Shown here piece after piece: positions 18,773 to 27,768 of a stretch of DNA of 64,000 bases; positions within the stretch are counted from its first letter, which is position 1, and each line of letters starts with the position of its first letter. This stretch comes from Nocardioides piscis. GTDB lineage: Bacteria; Actinomycetota; Actinomycetes; Propionibacteriales; Nocardioidaceae. Position numbers and translations under genes: made by a program. Below the pieces are notes generated by a model. That model saw only the letters and a list, made by a program, of their open reading frames with translations, searched no databases and was not told the DNA's origin. Location of the stretch: assembly GCF_011300215.1 (NCBI RefSeq), contig NZ_CP049866.1, forward strand, positions 3,287,001-3,351,000, written 5' to 3'.

Positions 18773-19789
18773 CTACCCGAGCCGGACTCGGGGATCGATG
18801 AACGCGTACGAGATGTCGACGATGATGTTGGCCAGGATCACGAACGAGCCGGCCACGACGACCACTCCGATGAGGGTCGGCAGGTCGTAGGCGTTGCTCG
18901 CCTGGATGGTGAGCAGCCCCATACCCGGGTAGGCGAAGACGGACTCGGTGATGATCGCCCCGCCGAGGAGCGTCGCGAAGTCGAGGCCGGTCATCGTCAC
19001 CAGCGGCGTCAGCGCAGCGCGCAGGCCGTGCTTGAACAGCACCACTCGTCCGGACAGGCCCTTGGCCTTCGCGGTGCGGATGTAGTCCTCGGTCATCGAC
19101 TCGAGCACGAAGGCGCGAGTCATCCGGACATAGCCGGCCATGAACACCAGGGCCAGGGTGAAGGCAGGGATCAGCAGGTTGCCCAGCCAGGAGGCGACCC
19201 CACCGTCCACCAGGGAGATGTAGGTCGGATATGGCCACAGCTGCCACTTGACCGCGAGGTACTTGAGGAAGAACACGGCGATGAAGAACGTGGGGAACGC
19301 GTAGGCGAACAGGGTGAAGCCGACGATGCCGCGGTCGATGAGGGACCCCTTGAAGACCGCGGCGAGGATGCCGAAGAGCACGCCGCCGACCAGCCACATC
19401 ACCAGGGCCACGATCGCCAGGGAGATGGAGACGGGCGCTGCCTTCTTGACCAGGTCGTTGACCGTGGCGGAGTTGACGTGGGAGTAGCCCAGGCAGGGCG
19501 CCTCACAGTGGGTGACGACCTCGGGTGCGGCTGCCCGCAGCTCGGGATCGGCCGGGAAGTCACGGCCGACCACCACGCCCTTCATGAAGTTTGCCCACTG
19601 TTCGTAGACGGGCTTGTCGTAGCCCAGTGCCTTGCGCGCCTGGTCGCGCTGCTGCTCGCTGCAGTTCTTGCCGCAGGCGAAGCGCGCAGGATCGACGGGC
19701 GACGCGAAGAAGAGCGCGAACGTCACCAGGGTCAGCGCGAGCACCAGCGCTAGTCCCACGGCGATTCTGCGCACGATGTAGGCCCACAT
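18773..19789 (-). CDS. Peptide ABC transporter permease (DppB/OppB-like)
   Basis: A 338-residue inner permease with about six transmembrane helices. The N-terminal MWAYIVRRIAVGLALVLALT is typical of DppB/OppB. An extracytoplasmic insert of about 65 residues between the first two helices carries four cysteines (ACGKNC and HCEAPC), possibly forming disulfides. The EAA loop lies around YIRTAKAKGLSGRVVLFKHG. It follows the binding-protein gene after 166 nt that include a strong hairpin, so its expression is probably lower than that of the binding protein. Confidence 0.93.
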   Translation of the reverse strand: MWAYIVRRIAVGLALVLALTLVTFALFFASPVDPARFACGKNCSEQQRDQARKALGYDKPVYEQWANFMKGVVVGRDFPADPELRAAAPEVVTHCEAPCLGYSHVNSATVNDLVKKAAPVSISLAIVALVMWLVGGVLFGILAAVFKGSLIDRGIVGFTLFAYAFPTFFIAVFFLKYLAVKWQLWPYPTYISLVDGGVASWLGNLLIPAFTLALVFMAGYVRMTRAFVLESMTEDYIRTAKAKGLSGRVVLFKHGLRAALTPLVTMTGLDFATLLGGAIITESVFAYPGMGLLTIQASNAYDLPTLIGVVVVAGSFVILANIIVDISYAFIDPRVRLG

Positions 19790-19874
19790 CGGTAGGTCTC
19801 ACTTCCTCGAAGATCTTGGGTCGCGCCCCTGTGGGGACGCGCGGAGAGCTGTGCGCCGGAGGGATGCCCGGCAG

Positions 19875-19910
19875 GTTGCTGGGTGGGCACCGAGGTGCCC
19901 ACCCAGCAAC
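19875..19910 (-). terminator. Perfect 16-bp hairpin between binding-protein and permease genes
   Basis: The arms GTTGCTGGGTGGGCAC and GTGCCCACCCAGCAAC pair without mismatch around a 4-nt loop. On the minus strand it lies 45 nt after the binding-protein stop and 85 nt before the permease start. There is no T-run after it, so it may act as a partial terminator or as a 3' stabiliser that leaves abundant mRNA for the binding protein and less for the membrane parts. Such hairpins are known from other ABC import operons. Confidence 0.75.
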
Positions 19911-19955
19911 TGATCACTGCAGAGCCCGATGAGTCAGGCTCGGGTCAAGCAGACG

Positions 19956-21713
19956 TCACTCGGTGACGCCGATGAGACCGATCTCCGGGTAGGACGACGA
20001 CGCAGCCGTCGTCGTGAAGCCGGTGACCTTGGAGCCGTGGAGCCAGTTGAACTTCGAGGTGTCGAGCGGGATGTACGCGACGTCCTCGCCGAGCTTGGCG
20101 TCCGCCTTCACGAGCGCCTCGGTCTGGGCCTCGATGTCGGAGGCGTTGGCCGCCTCGTCCACCAGGGCCTCGAACTCGTCGTTCTGGTAGCAGCCGTAGT
20201 TCTGACCACACGTGGTGGGCGAGAAGTTCGGGCGGCTGTCGTAGAGCGGCGGGATGACCGTCATGGCCGACGGCCAGTCAGCACCCCAACCACCCCAGGT
20301 GACGTCGAACTCGTCGTCGGGACGCGAGATGACGTCGTAGTAGGTGTCACCCTGCGGCTCGAGGGAGACCTCGAAACCAGCGTCGTCCCAGCCCTGCTTG
20401 ACAACAGCCATCGCCTTGTCGGCGGTGGGCGAAGCCGGGTAGCCGAGCTTGATCTTCAGCGGCAGCTGGACGCCGGCCTCCTCGAGCAGCGCCTTGGCTG
20501 CCGCGGGGTCACCGTCGTTGTTGTTGTCATCGGCGAACGCCGGGTTCTCGGTGTAGCCGGGGACGCTCGGGTTGACGATCGACTCTGCCGGAGCAGCAGC
20601 CGTCTCGCCACCGAGGGCCTTGACGTAGCCGTTGAGGTCGAGCGCCTTGGCCAGCGCCTGACGGACAGCGAGGTCCTTCATGTTGTCGCTGTTGAAGTTC
20701 GGCGAGAGGTACTGGGTGTAGGGGGAGTCGACGTTGAGGTAACGCTCCTCCACCGGGCCAGTGATCTTCGGGAACTGCGCCGGCGCCACGCGAGCGGTGG
20801 TGATGGCGTTCTGGACGTCAGCAGCGTCCTGGATCAGGCGGTCGTTGAAGAGCTCACCTGCGGTGTCGGACGGGTCGATCTGGTAGTCGATCTGGTCCGG
20901 CAGGGCGAGACGCAGCGTCTCCGGGTCATCGGTGGCGGGGTCGTAGTTCTCGTTGCGGACCAGGGTCGCGCCGCCGTTCTTGTCCCACTTGCCTCCCTCG
21001 ACCTTGTAGGGGCCGTTGGAGAGGACCTTCCACTGGCTCTTCGCGCCCTCGTCGAACTCTTCCTTGTACGGGTCCGTCATCATCATGCCGGCGACGGCCT
21101 GCGGGAAGTCGGCCCACGGCTTGTTGAAGTTGAAGGTGATGGTCTTGCCCTCACAGCTGACTGCCTCTTCGAAGGCCTTCTGCTGCTCCGGGGTCGCCTT
21201 GTAGGGACCCGGGTAGTCCTCCACGTCGATGTAGCTGAGCGTGTAGTTGGGGCCACCGGTGATCAGGTCGTTGGCGAAGACGCGCGAGGTGCCGTACTGG
21301 ACGTCCTCACACGTGATGTCGCTGCCGTCCTCCCACTTCACGCCGTCCTTGAGCGTGAACTTCCAGACCTTGCCGCCCTCTTCCGAGGTGCCCGTGTCGG
21401 TCGCGAGGTCGGGCACCGGGGTGGTCGACTCCTCCGCGTCCTCGGACATCGGGAAGCCGAGCAGGCCGCGATACATCAGGCGGCGGTACCACGCCAGCTG
21501 GACACCGTAGTAGATGCGCTGCGGGTCGGACGCCTCGTAGGGGAAGTGCTGGAGCACCTTCAGCGTGCCGCCGGCGGTTGCCTCGGCGGAGCTGCCACTG
21601 GGCGAGTTGTCGGTGTCATCGTCGCCACCATCGCCGCCACAGGCAGCCAGGAGGCCAAGCCCCAGGACCGAAGCCGCACTTGCTGCGACGGTCCTCCTCA
21701 GATTCATACCCAT
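19956..21713 (-). CDS. ABC transporter substrate-binding lipoprotein, family 5 (peptide/nickel type)
   Basis: A 585-residue extracytoplasmic solute-binding protein. It starts at the ATG at 21713, which has an AGGAGG 7 nt upstream; another ATG lies two codons later. A lipoprotein signal peptide ends in LLAAC with the modified cysteine at C25, followed by a Gly/Asp-rich linker. The SBP_bac_5 fold shows PVPDLATDTG, KFTLKDGVKWEDG and the C-terminal hinge region DEFDVTWGGWGADWPSAM. The ligand is not predictable. It lies between the two permease genes, an unusual position (order C-A-B-D-F). Confidence 0.94.
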   Translation of the reverse strand: MGMNLRRTVAASAASVLGLGLLAACGGDGGDDDTDNSPSGSSAEATAGGTLKVLQHFPYEASDPQRIYYGVQLAWYRRLMYRGLLGFPMSEDAEESTTPVPDLATDTGTSEEGGKVWKFTLKDGVKWEDGSDITCEDVQYGTSRVFANDLITGGPNYTLSYIDVEDYPGPYKATPEQQKAFEEAVSCEGKTITFNFNKPWADFPQAVAGMMMTDPYKEEFDEGAKSQWKVLSNGPYKVEGGKWDKNGGATLVRNENYDPATDDPETLRLALPDQIDYQIDPSDTAGELFNDRLIQDAADVQNAITTARVAPAQFPKITGPVEERYLNVDSPYTQYLSPNFNSDNMKDLAVRQALAKALDLNGYVKALGGETAAAPAESIVNPSVPGYTENPAFADDNNNDGDPAAAKALLEEAGVQLPLKIKLGYPASPTADKAMAVVKQGWDDAGFEVSLEPQGDTYYDVISRPDDEFDVTWGGWGADWPSAMTVIPPLYDSRPNFSPTTCGQNYGCYQNDEFEALVDEAANASDIEAQTEALVKADAKLGEDVAYIPLDTSKFNWLHGSKVTGFTTTAASSSYPEIGLIGVTE

Positions 21714-21811
21714 TTGTTTTCCTCCTTGGACGTGCCGCCTGAACGGCACCTTCGTCGACGCTGTGTCGACGAAAACTTGTGTTGTGCTCCGGTCGGGTGA
21801 CCCGCTGGGGG

Positions 21812-22816
21812 TCACCGGTGCCCCTTGGGGTCAAGGGCGTCACGCAGGCCGTCGCCGAGCAGGTTGAAGCACACGACGATCGTGGCGATCAACAAGGCCG
21901 GGACGAAGAAGAAGACGAAGTCGGTGTCGGCGTAGGTGAGCGAGTCGAACAAGACGTTGCCCAGCGTCGGCGTCGGCGGCTGGATGCTCACGCCGAGATA
22001 GGCCAGCGCCGCCTCGGCGGAGACGAACGCCGGCATGATCAGGGTGAAGGTGACGAGGATCGGCGCCCACAGGTTGGGGAGGATCTCGCGGAAGTAGAGC
22101 CGGAACTTCGAGGCGCCCATCATCTTCGAGGCGGCGACGAACTCACGCTCGCGCAGCGACAGCACCTGCCCACGCACGATGCGAGCCACGCCCGTCCACC
22201 CGAACAGACCGAGCACCGCCACGACATAGAGCGCCCTGGTGGGGTTGCCGGGTGGCACGCCCATCACCTCGGAGATGAAGGCGAACGCCACGGCGGAGAG
22301 GGCGAGCAGCATCAGCGTCTGGGGGAAGGCGAGCGTCAGGTCGATCACGCGGCCGATGATGGCGTCGACCCAGCCACCCGAGGCCCCCGAGATGATCCCG
22401 AGCGTCACGCCGATGATCACCGCGATCAGCGTCGCCGTCAGCGAGATCGCCAGCGAGAAGGAGATGCCGTACCAGACGCGGGACAACACGTCGCGGCCGA
22501 TGCCGGGCTCGACGCCGAGCCAGTGGTCGCCGGAGATGCCGCCCCACTTGCCGATCGGCAGCTGGAAGGGGTTGAGGAGGTCCTGGTTGGGGGTGAAGGG
22601 ATCGAGGAACCCGACCTTCACCAGGATCGGCGCAGCCAGGGCGGCCACGAAGTAGAGGATCACGACGATCAACGAGAACATCGAGAGCTTGTCCTTGCGG
22701 AAGCGGTCCCTGGCCAGCTTGCCCGGGGACTTGTTCGCCACTGCACCGTCGGTCCCGTCGGTGGGCTCCTCAGCGCCAGCGAAGTGGCTCTCGAGTTCGG
22801 TGCCCGGTGCAGTCAT
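21812..22816 (-). CDS. Peptide ABC transporter permease (DppC/OppC-like)
   Basis: A 334-residue permease, the second membrane subunit of the importer. The N-terminal cytoplasmic tail of about 45 residues ends in KLARDRFRKDKLSMFSL, typical of OppC N-terminal domains. LGVEPGIGRDVLSRVWYG is the family's signature segment, and the EAA-like loop is EFVAASKMMGASKFRLYFREILPN. The ATG at 22816 has a GAGG nearby and removes a non-homologous extension. It is the first gene of the operon; its promoter must lie in 22817-23005, where I find no clear -35/-10 pair. Confidence 0.93.
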   Translation of the reverse strand: MTAPGTELESHFAGAEEPTDGTDGAVANKSPGKLARDRFRKDKLSMFSLIVVILYFVAALAAPILVKVGFLDPFTPNQDLLNPFQLPIGKWGGISGDHWLGVEPGIGRDVLSRVWYGISFSLAISLTATLIAVIIGVTLGIISGASGGWVDAIIGRVIDLTLAFPQTLMLLALSAVAFAFISEVMGVPPGNPTRALYVVAVLGLFGWTGVARIVRGQVLSLREREFVAASKMMGASKFRLYFREILPNLWAPILVTFTLIMPAFVSAEAALAYLGVSIQPPTPTLGNVLFDSLTYADTDFVFFFVPALLIATIVVCFNLLGDGLRDALDPKGHR

Positions 22817-23005
22817 TTCCACCTCGTCGTGTGCGCTTCTGGTTCGGTCCGGGCACGCGACGACCTGCGTCACGCGCCGGTGCGACCATATGTGACCCGG
22901 ACCTCACTGGCGATCACCGACGAGTAACGATCCGGACACGGCTGTGCGCTCCGGCGACACATCCGCGGACGATTCAGCTGTTTGGCGAGAGATCCTTCGC
23001 CGGCG

Positions 23006-24766
23006 TCACATCCACGCCTGCTTCCTTGCGTTGCTGGATCGAGATGGGGGCGGGCGCCGAGGTGAGCGGGTCGAACCCCCGCCGGACTTCGGGAACGCGA
23101 TCACGTCGCGGATGGAATCGGCTCCAGCCAGGATCGCGCAGATGCGGTCCATGCCCACGGCGATGCCGCCGTGAGGCGGGGCGCCGTACTTGAAGGCCTC
23201 CAACAGGAACCCGAACTTCTCCTGTGCCTCGTCCTCGTCGATGCCCATGACGGAGAAGACGCGCTTCTGCACGTCCTCACGGTGGATCCGGATCGACCCG
23301 CCACCGAGCTCGCTGCCGTTGCACACGATGTCGTAGGCGAATGCGAGCACCCGGCCCGGGTCGCTCTCGAGGTCGTCGAGGAACTGGGGCTGCGGGCTGG
23401 TGAAGGCGTGGTGGACGGCCGTCCACGCTCCCGCTCCCACCGCGACGTCGCCGCTCTCGACAGCCTCGCTGGCCGGCTCGAAGAGCGGCGCGTCCACGAC
23501 CCAGGTGAAGGCGAAGGCCGACTCGTCGATGAGTCCGCAGCGCCGGCCGATCTCGAGCCGCGCGGCGCCCAGGAGGGCGCGGCTCGACTTCGGGGCGCCG
23601 GCCGCGAAGAAGACGCAGTCACCGGGCTTCGCGCCGACCTGCGCCGCGAGGCCGGCGAGCTCGTCCTCGGTGAGGTTCTTGGCCACCGGTCCGGTCAGGG
23701 TGCCGTCCTCCTGGACCAGGACGTAGGCCAGGCCGCGCGCGCCGCGCTGCTTGGCCCAGTCCTGCCAGGCGTCGAGCTTCTTGCGGGGCTGGCTGGCGCC
23801 GCCGGGCATGACGACCGCCCCGACGTAGTCGGCCTGGAAGACCCGGAACGGCGTGTCCTTGAAGTAGTCGGTGCACTCCACCAGCTCGTTGCCCATGCGC
23901 AGGTCGGGCTTGTCGCTGCCGAAGCGGGCCATCGCATCGGCATACGTCATCCGCGGGATGGGGCGTGGGATCTCGACGTCGATCAGGGCCCACATCTCCG
24001 CGAGCACCTCCTCCATCAGCACGAGGACGTCCTCCTGCTCGACGAACGACATCTCGATGTCGAGCTGGGTGAACTCCGGCTGGCGGTCGGCGCGGAAGTC
24101 CTCGTCGCGATAGCACCGCGCGATCTGGTAGTAGCGCTCCATGCCGGCGACCATGAGCAGCTGCTTGAACAGCTGCGGGCTCTGCGGCAGGGCGTACCAG
24201 CTGCCCGGGTGCAGCCGCGCCGGCACCAGGAAGTCGCGAGCACCTTCTGGGGTCGACCTGGTCAGCGTCGGGGTCTCGACCTCCACGAAGTCGTGGCGGT
24301 CGAGGACGTCGCGGGCTGCCTTGTTGACCTTGCTGCGCAGGCGCAGGGCGGCGTTGGGTCCGCTGCGGCGCAGGTCGAGGTAGCGGTGCTTCAGGCGCGC
24401 CTCCTCCCCCACGTCACCGCCCTTGGCGGTGCCGGCGTCGTCGATCGGGAACGGCAGCGGTGCGCTGGCGCTCAGGACCTCGACGGACGTGGCCACGACC
24501 TCGATCTGGCCGGTCGGCAGGCTGGGGTTCTCGTTGCCTGTCTTGCGGGCGACGACCTCGCCGGTCACCTTGAGGCAGAACTCGCTGCGCAGGCTGTGGG
24601 CGACCTCTTCGTCTCGAACGACCACCTGGACCACACCGCTCGCCTCGCGCAGGTCGAGGAACGCGACCCCACCGTGATCGCGACGGCGCGCGACCCATCC
24701 AGCGAGGACAACGGTCTGGCCGACGTGCTCGGCGCGCAGCGCGCCAGCGTCATGGGTGCGAATCAT
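23006..24766 (-). CDS. aspS: Aspartate--tRNA ligase, C-terminus altered by a frameshift
   Basis: A bacterial-type aspartyl-tRNA synthetase. It has an N-terminal OB-fold anticodon domain ([19 protein letters not shown]), motif 1 around [20 protein letters not shown], motif 2 [20 protein letters not shown], a GAD insertion domain and motif 3 [10 protein letters not shown]. After AFPKSGGG the frame runs into a Pro/Arg/Ser-rich tail ([14 protein letters not shown]) unlike any AspRS. In the next frame the sequence continues as [20 protein letters not shown], the expected AspRS C-terminus, up to a stop at 22974. One missing C in the run at 23076-23080 explains this; restored, the protein would have 597 residues, a normal length. 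The aminoacylation core is intact. Confidence 0.93.
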   Translation of the reverse strand: MIRTHDAGALRAEHVGQTVVLAGWVARRRDHGGVAFLDLREASGVVQVVVRDEEVAHSLRSEFCLKVTGEVVARKTGNENPSLPTGQIEVVATSVEVLSASAPLPFPIDDAGTAKGGDVGEEARLKHRYLDLRRSGPNAALRLRSKVNKAARDVLDRHDFVEVETPTLTRSTPEGARDFLVPARLHPGSWYALPQSPQLFKQLLMVAGMERYYQIARCYRDEDFRADRQPEFTQLDIEMSFVEQEDVLVLMEEVLAEMWALIDVEIPRPIPRMTYADAMARFGSDKPDLRMGNELVECTDYFKDTPFRVFQADYVGAVVMPGGASQPRKKLDAWQDWAKQRGARGLAYVLVQEDGTLTGPVAKNLTEDELAGLAAQVGAKPGDCVFFAAGAPKSSRALLGAARLEIGRRCGLIDESAFAFTWVVDAPLFEPASEAVESGDVAVGAGAWTAVHHAFTSPQPQFLDDLESDPGRVLAFAYDIVCNGSELGGGSIRIHREDVQKRVFSVMGIDEDEAQEKFGFLLEAFKYGAPPHGGIAVGMDRICAILAGADSIRDVIAFPKSGGGSTRSPRRPPPSRSSNARKQAWM

Positions 24767-24834
24767 GCGGCGACTCTATCCGTGGTCCAACTTGGATCCA
24801 CGGCTAGCCCCGACGGGGCCGCCCGACCTGGAAC

Positions 24835-24879
24835 GTCAACGCAGCATTGACATTTTTCGAGCGTCAATAGAGTGTTGAC
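24835..24879 (+). promoter_or_regulatory. Leaderless-type promoter overlapped by two GTCAA-N7-TTGAC operators
   Basis: Two 17-bp inverted repeats of identical layout, GTCAA-N7-TTGAC, lie at 24835-24851 and 24863-24879, with centres 28 bp apart. The right half of the first overlaps TTGACA (24847-24852), a consensus -35 box. TAGAGT at 24868-24873 fits an actinobacterial TANNNT -10 box with a 15-nt spacer. The start codon at 24882 follows 8 nt later with no room for a Shine-Dalgarno sequence, so the mRNA is probably leaderless. Occupancy of either site would block RNA polymerase. Confidence 0.65.
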
Positions 24880-24881
24880 AC

Positions 24882-25142
24882 ATGATGATGACATCCCGGA
24901 TCACCCTCTCCAGCGGCGTCGGCCTCGTCCTCCCCGGGATGGCCCTCACCTGGCTGGGATCGGAGCTCGACGGTTTTCTGAAGGGCTTCTGCCAGGGCGC
25001 CGGCATCATGATGATGCTGTTGGGGGTCTGGCTGCTCGCTGCGCGCCTGCGTCGTCCGAGCACGGATGATCCCAACGCCATGTGGCTCCCGAGCCGCGAT
25101 GCGGCAGGACGAGACGACGGCGCCGACCTGGACCGCGGATGA
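24882..25142 (+). CDS. Small membrane protein, function unknown
   Basis: An 86-residue protein starting with three consecutive methionines (ATGs at 24882, 24885 and 24888). Two hydrophobic stretches (about 10-24 and 36-56, the latter containing AGIMMMLLGVWLLAARL) suggest a two-helix membrane protein with a charged C-terminal tail. I do not recognise a family. The start is probably read from a leaderless mRNA. It overlaps the following gene by 4 nt (ATGA), so the two are coupled, and two operator-like repeats sit on its promoter. Confidence 0.65.
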   Translation: MMMTSRITLSSGVGLVLPGMALTWLGSELDGFLKGFCQGAGIMMMLLGVWLLAARLRRPSTDDPNAMWLPSRDAAGRDDGADLDRG

Positions 25143-25663
25143 GCGAGATGGCCGCGGCGATCGGCGCCGCGATCCTCTCGGAACCGCCGCGAGTCGATCC
25201 GGACGACGGCACGGCACCACTGGAGATCGTGAGACGGGCGGCCCAGGCCGACCGGATCACGAGCGATCTCCTGAAGCAGTCCGTGGCGGCGGCGCGTGGG
25301 GGTGGCCAGAGCTGGTCGGCGATCGGCACCGCCCTGGGCCTGACGAGGCAGGCAGCCCAACAGCGCTTCGGCCGGGCGGAGACGACGGACGATCGACCCG
25401 ACACACCGGTCGAACGCTGGCTCGGACCTGTGACCGTCTTCGACGAGCTGCCCGAGCTCGCGCTCGCGGGCTCGCTGGGCTGGCACACCGTGGGTGCCGG
25501 GATGCTGCGGCACCGGATGGTCAGGACCGCGACCCGTTGGGAGCACAAGCGAATCGCCTGGAGCGGGTCACTCACCCGCTACGAGCGCGACGGCTGGCAG
25601 GTCGGCTGTCGCGCGTTCCCGTGGATCTATCTGGTGCGCGACTCGGGCGAACCTGTGTCCTGA
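25139..25663 (+). CDS. Protein with a C-terminal basic region and a helix-turn-helix-like segment
   Basis: A 174-residue protein. The segment GQSWSAIGTALGLTRQAAQQRFGRA (about residues 57-81) looks like the short helix-turn-helix (SWxxIGxALGxTRQAAxxRFG) found in several small actinobacterial proteins. The rest, with WLGPVTVFDELPELALAGSLGWHTVG, is not recognised. It is coupled to the small membrane protein upstream and could be the factor that binds the GTCAA-N7-TTGAC sites (inference). Its 3' end overlaps the convergent hisS by 37 bp. Confidence 0.65.
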   Translation: MSEMAAAIGAAILSEPPRVDPDDGTAPLEIVRRAAQADRITSDLLKQSVAAARGGGQSWSAIGTALGLTRQAAQQRFGRAETTDDRPDTPVERWLGPVTVFDELPELALAGSLGWHTVGAGMLRHRMVRTATRWEHKRIAWSGSLTRYERDGWQVGCRAFPWIYLVRDSGEPVS

Positions 25664-26991
25664 CCCGCTCGGAGCACCTGCGGTCGCAGGTCTGCTTCGG
25701 GTGGGGTCCAGCTCGAGGGATCAGCCTCGACCTGCTCGCCGGACCGGATGTCCTTGACCTGGTGGGTGCCGTCGGCCTGGGTGAACCAGACGAACGGGAT
25801 GCCCCGGCGCTCGGCCGCGCGGATCTGCTTGCCGAACTTGGCGGCGTCGGCGGACACCTCACAGGCGACGTCGCGAGCTCGCAGGGCGGTGGCGACCGCC
25901 GTACTGGAATCTCGGCCGTCCTCGTCGGTGACGGCGACCAGCACTGCGCTCGGGACCTTGCGGCTGCCGGACAGGACGCCGTCGGCGATGAGCGGGATCA
26001 GGGTGCGGGAGACGCCGAACGAGACGCCGACGCCCGGATAGGTGGTCTTGCCGTCACTGGCGAGCGCGTCGTAGCGACCACCCCCGCCGACGGACTTCAG
26101 GCGCTCGTAGCCGCTCATGAACACCTCGAGCACCGTGCCGGTGTAGTAGTCGAGGCCGCGCGCGATGCGCAGGTTGGCCTCGACGGTGACGCGCTCGGAG
26201 ACCACCCCGGCGCACCCGTCGATGACGGCGGCGAGCTCGCGCAGGCCCTCGTCGAGCAGGTCGTCCTCGACGCCGAGTGCGCGCACCTGGTCGACGAAGC
26301 TGGTGTCACCGACCCGGATCGAGGCCAGCTGCAGGCACTGCTCGGCCTGCTCGGGAGTCGCCCCCGCCTGCTCGACGAGCTGCTCGGCGACCGCCTCGGC
26401 GGGGAGCTTGTCGAGCTTGTCGATGACCCTGATCGCAGCCGTCACGTCGGCGATGCCGAGGCCGCGATAGAAGCCCTGGATCAGCTTGCGGTTGTTGACC
26501 TGGAACGACAGCGGGGGAAGCGGTAGCGCACCGAGTGCCTCGACCATCACCCGCACCACCTCCACGTCGTGGTGGAACCCCAGCGTGTCGCGACCGACGA
26601 TGTCGATGTCTGCCTGGGTGAACTGGCGGTAGCGCCCCTCCTGGGGTCGCTCGCCCCGCCAGGCGGGTTGGATCTGGAAGCGGCGGAAGGGGAAGTCGAG
26701 CTTGCCGGCGTTCTCGAGCACGTAGCGTGCGAACGGCACGGTCAGGTCGAAGTGCATCCCCAGCTCGGCCTTGGCGCCGGGCTCGGCCGCGAGGCGCTGG
26801 AGGACGAAGATCTCCTTGTCGATCTCACCACCCTTGGCGAGCCGGTCGAGGGGTTCGACGACCCGGGTCTCGATGTTGGCGAAGCCGTGCAGCTCGAAGG
26901 TCCGTGAGAGCGAGGCGATGACCTCGCGCTCGACGACCCGCTCCTCGGGAAGCAGCTCGGGGAACCCGCTCAGGGGTGCGATCTTCGCCAT
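25627..26991 (-). CDS. hisS: Histidine--tRNA ligase
   Basis: A 454-residue class II synthetase that charges tRNA-His. It shows the N-terminal PLSGFPELLPEERVVE, motif 2 with FQIQPAWRGERPQEGRYRQF, the histidine-A motif ARGLDYYTGT and a C-terminal anticodon-binding domain (about 350-430). It resembles the variant with the FELHGFANIETRVVEPL N-terminus found in many actinobacteria. The MBL-fold gene upstream ends 1 nt into its start codon. The last residues, rich in Arg and Ser, overlap the opposite gene. Confidence 0.96.
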   Translation of the reverse strand: MAKIAPLSGFPELLPEERVVEREVIASLSRTFELHGFANIETRVVEPLDRLAKGGEIDKEIFVLQRLAAEPGAKAELGMHFDLTVPFARYVLENAGKLDFPFRRFQIQPAWRGERPQEGRYRQFTQADIDIVGRDTLGFHHDVEVVRVMVEALGALPLPPLSFQVNNRKLIQGFYRGLGIADVTAAIRVIDKLDKLPAEAVAEQLVEQAGATPEQAEQCLQLASIRVGDTSFVDQVRALGVEDDLLDEGLRELAAVIDGCAGVVSERVTVEANLRIARGLDYYTGTVLEVFMSGYERLKSVGGGGRYDALASDGKTTYPGVGVSFGVSRTLIPLIADGVLSGSRKVPSAVLVAVTDEDGRDSSTAVATALRARDVACEVSADAAKFGKQIRAAERRGIPFVWFTQADGTHQVKDIRSGEQVEADPSSWTPPEADLRPQVLRAGQDTGSPESRTR

Positions 26992-27662
26992 CAGAGGTCC
27001 TGGAGGTAGGGGTTGGTCGCCCGCTCCCGGCCGATGGACGTCTGCTCGCCGTGGCCGGGCAGGACCACGATGTCGTCGGCCAGGGGCAGCACCTTGGATG
27101 CCAGGCTGCGCAGCATCGTGGCGTGATCACCCCCGGGGAGGTCGGTGCGGCCGATCGAACCGGCGAACAGCAGGTCGCCGGAGAACATGACCTCGCTGAT
27201 CTCCGCCTCGGCGTACGGCGTGCGGAAGGTGACCGAGCCCTCGGTGTGACCCGGCGTGTGGTCGACCACGAACTTCAGGCCCGCGAGCTCGAGCTCCTGG
27301 AGGTCCGCGAGCTCGCGGACGTCGTCGGGCTCCGCCCACTCATAGCTGCCCCCCAGCAGCATCTGGGTCGTCTCGCGGCTCATTCCCGCCATCGGGTCAG
27401 CCAGCAGGTGCCGGTCCTGGGGGTGTATCCAGGCAGTGGCGTCATAGGCACCAGCGACCGGGGCCACGCACCACATGTGGTCGACGTGACCGTGGGTGAC
27501 GAGCACGGAGACGGGCTTGAGCTTGTGCTCGCGCACCACCTCCGCCACGCCGGCCGTGGCGTCCTTTCCGGGGTCGACGACGACGCACTCGGCGCCCGGT
27601 CCGGTGGCGACGACATAGCAGTTGGTGCCCCAGGGCCCAGCGGGGAAGCCGGCGATCAACAC
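26991..27662 (-). CDS. MBL-fold metallo-hydrolase (glyoxalase II-like)
   Basis: A 223-residue metallo-beta-lactamase-fold hydrolase. The zinc-binding THGHVDH motif is followed by a histidine in HTPGHTEGS, an aspartate in FSGDLLFAGSIGRTDL and a last histidine in PGHGEQT, so all expected ligands are present. The set resembles glyoxalase II and related thioester hydrolases; the substrate is not known. The GTG at 27662 has AAGGA 8 nt upstream; longer in-frame versions have no support. It is cotranscribed with hisS (1-nt overlap), a frequent pairing in actinobacteria. Confidence 0.9.
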   Translation of the reverse strand: MLIAGFPAGPWGTNCYVVATGPGAECVVVDPGKDATAGVAEVVREHKLKPVSVLVTHGHVDHMWCVAPVAGAYDATAWIHPQDRHLLADPMAGMSRETTQMLLGGSYEWAEPDDVRELADLQELELAGLKFVVDHTPGHTEGSVTFRTPYAEAEISEVMFSGDLLFAGSIGRTDLPGGDHATMLRSLASKVLPLADDIVVLPGHGEQTSIGRERATNPYLQDL

Positions 27663-27768
27663 AGAGAGAGGTCCTTGCTGGCAGGTGGAGCCGGAGTGGA
27701 ACGTCTCCGGGGTGCGCCAGCCTACCGAGGAACCCGCCGGCCCCTGCGGGTGACTACGATGGGCGACC

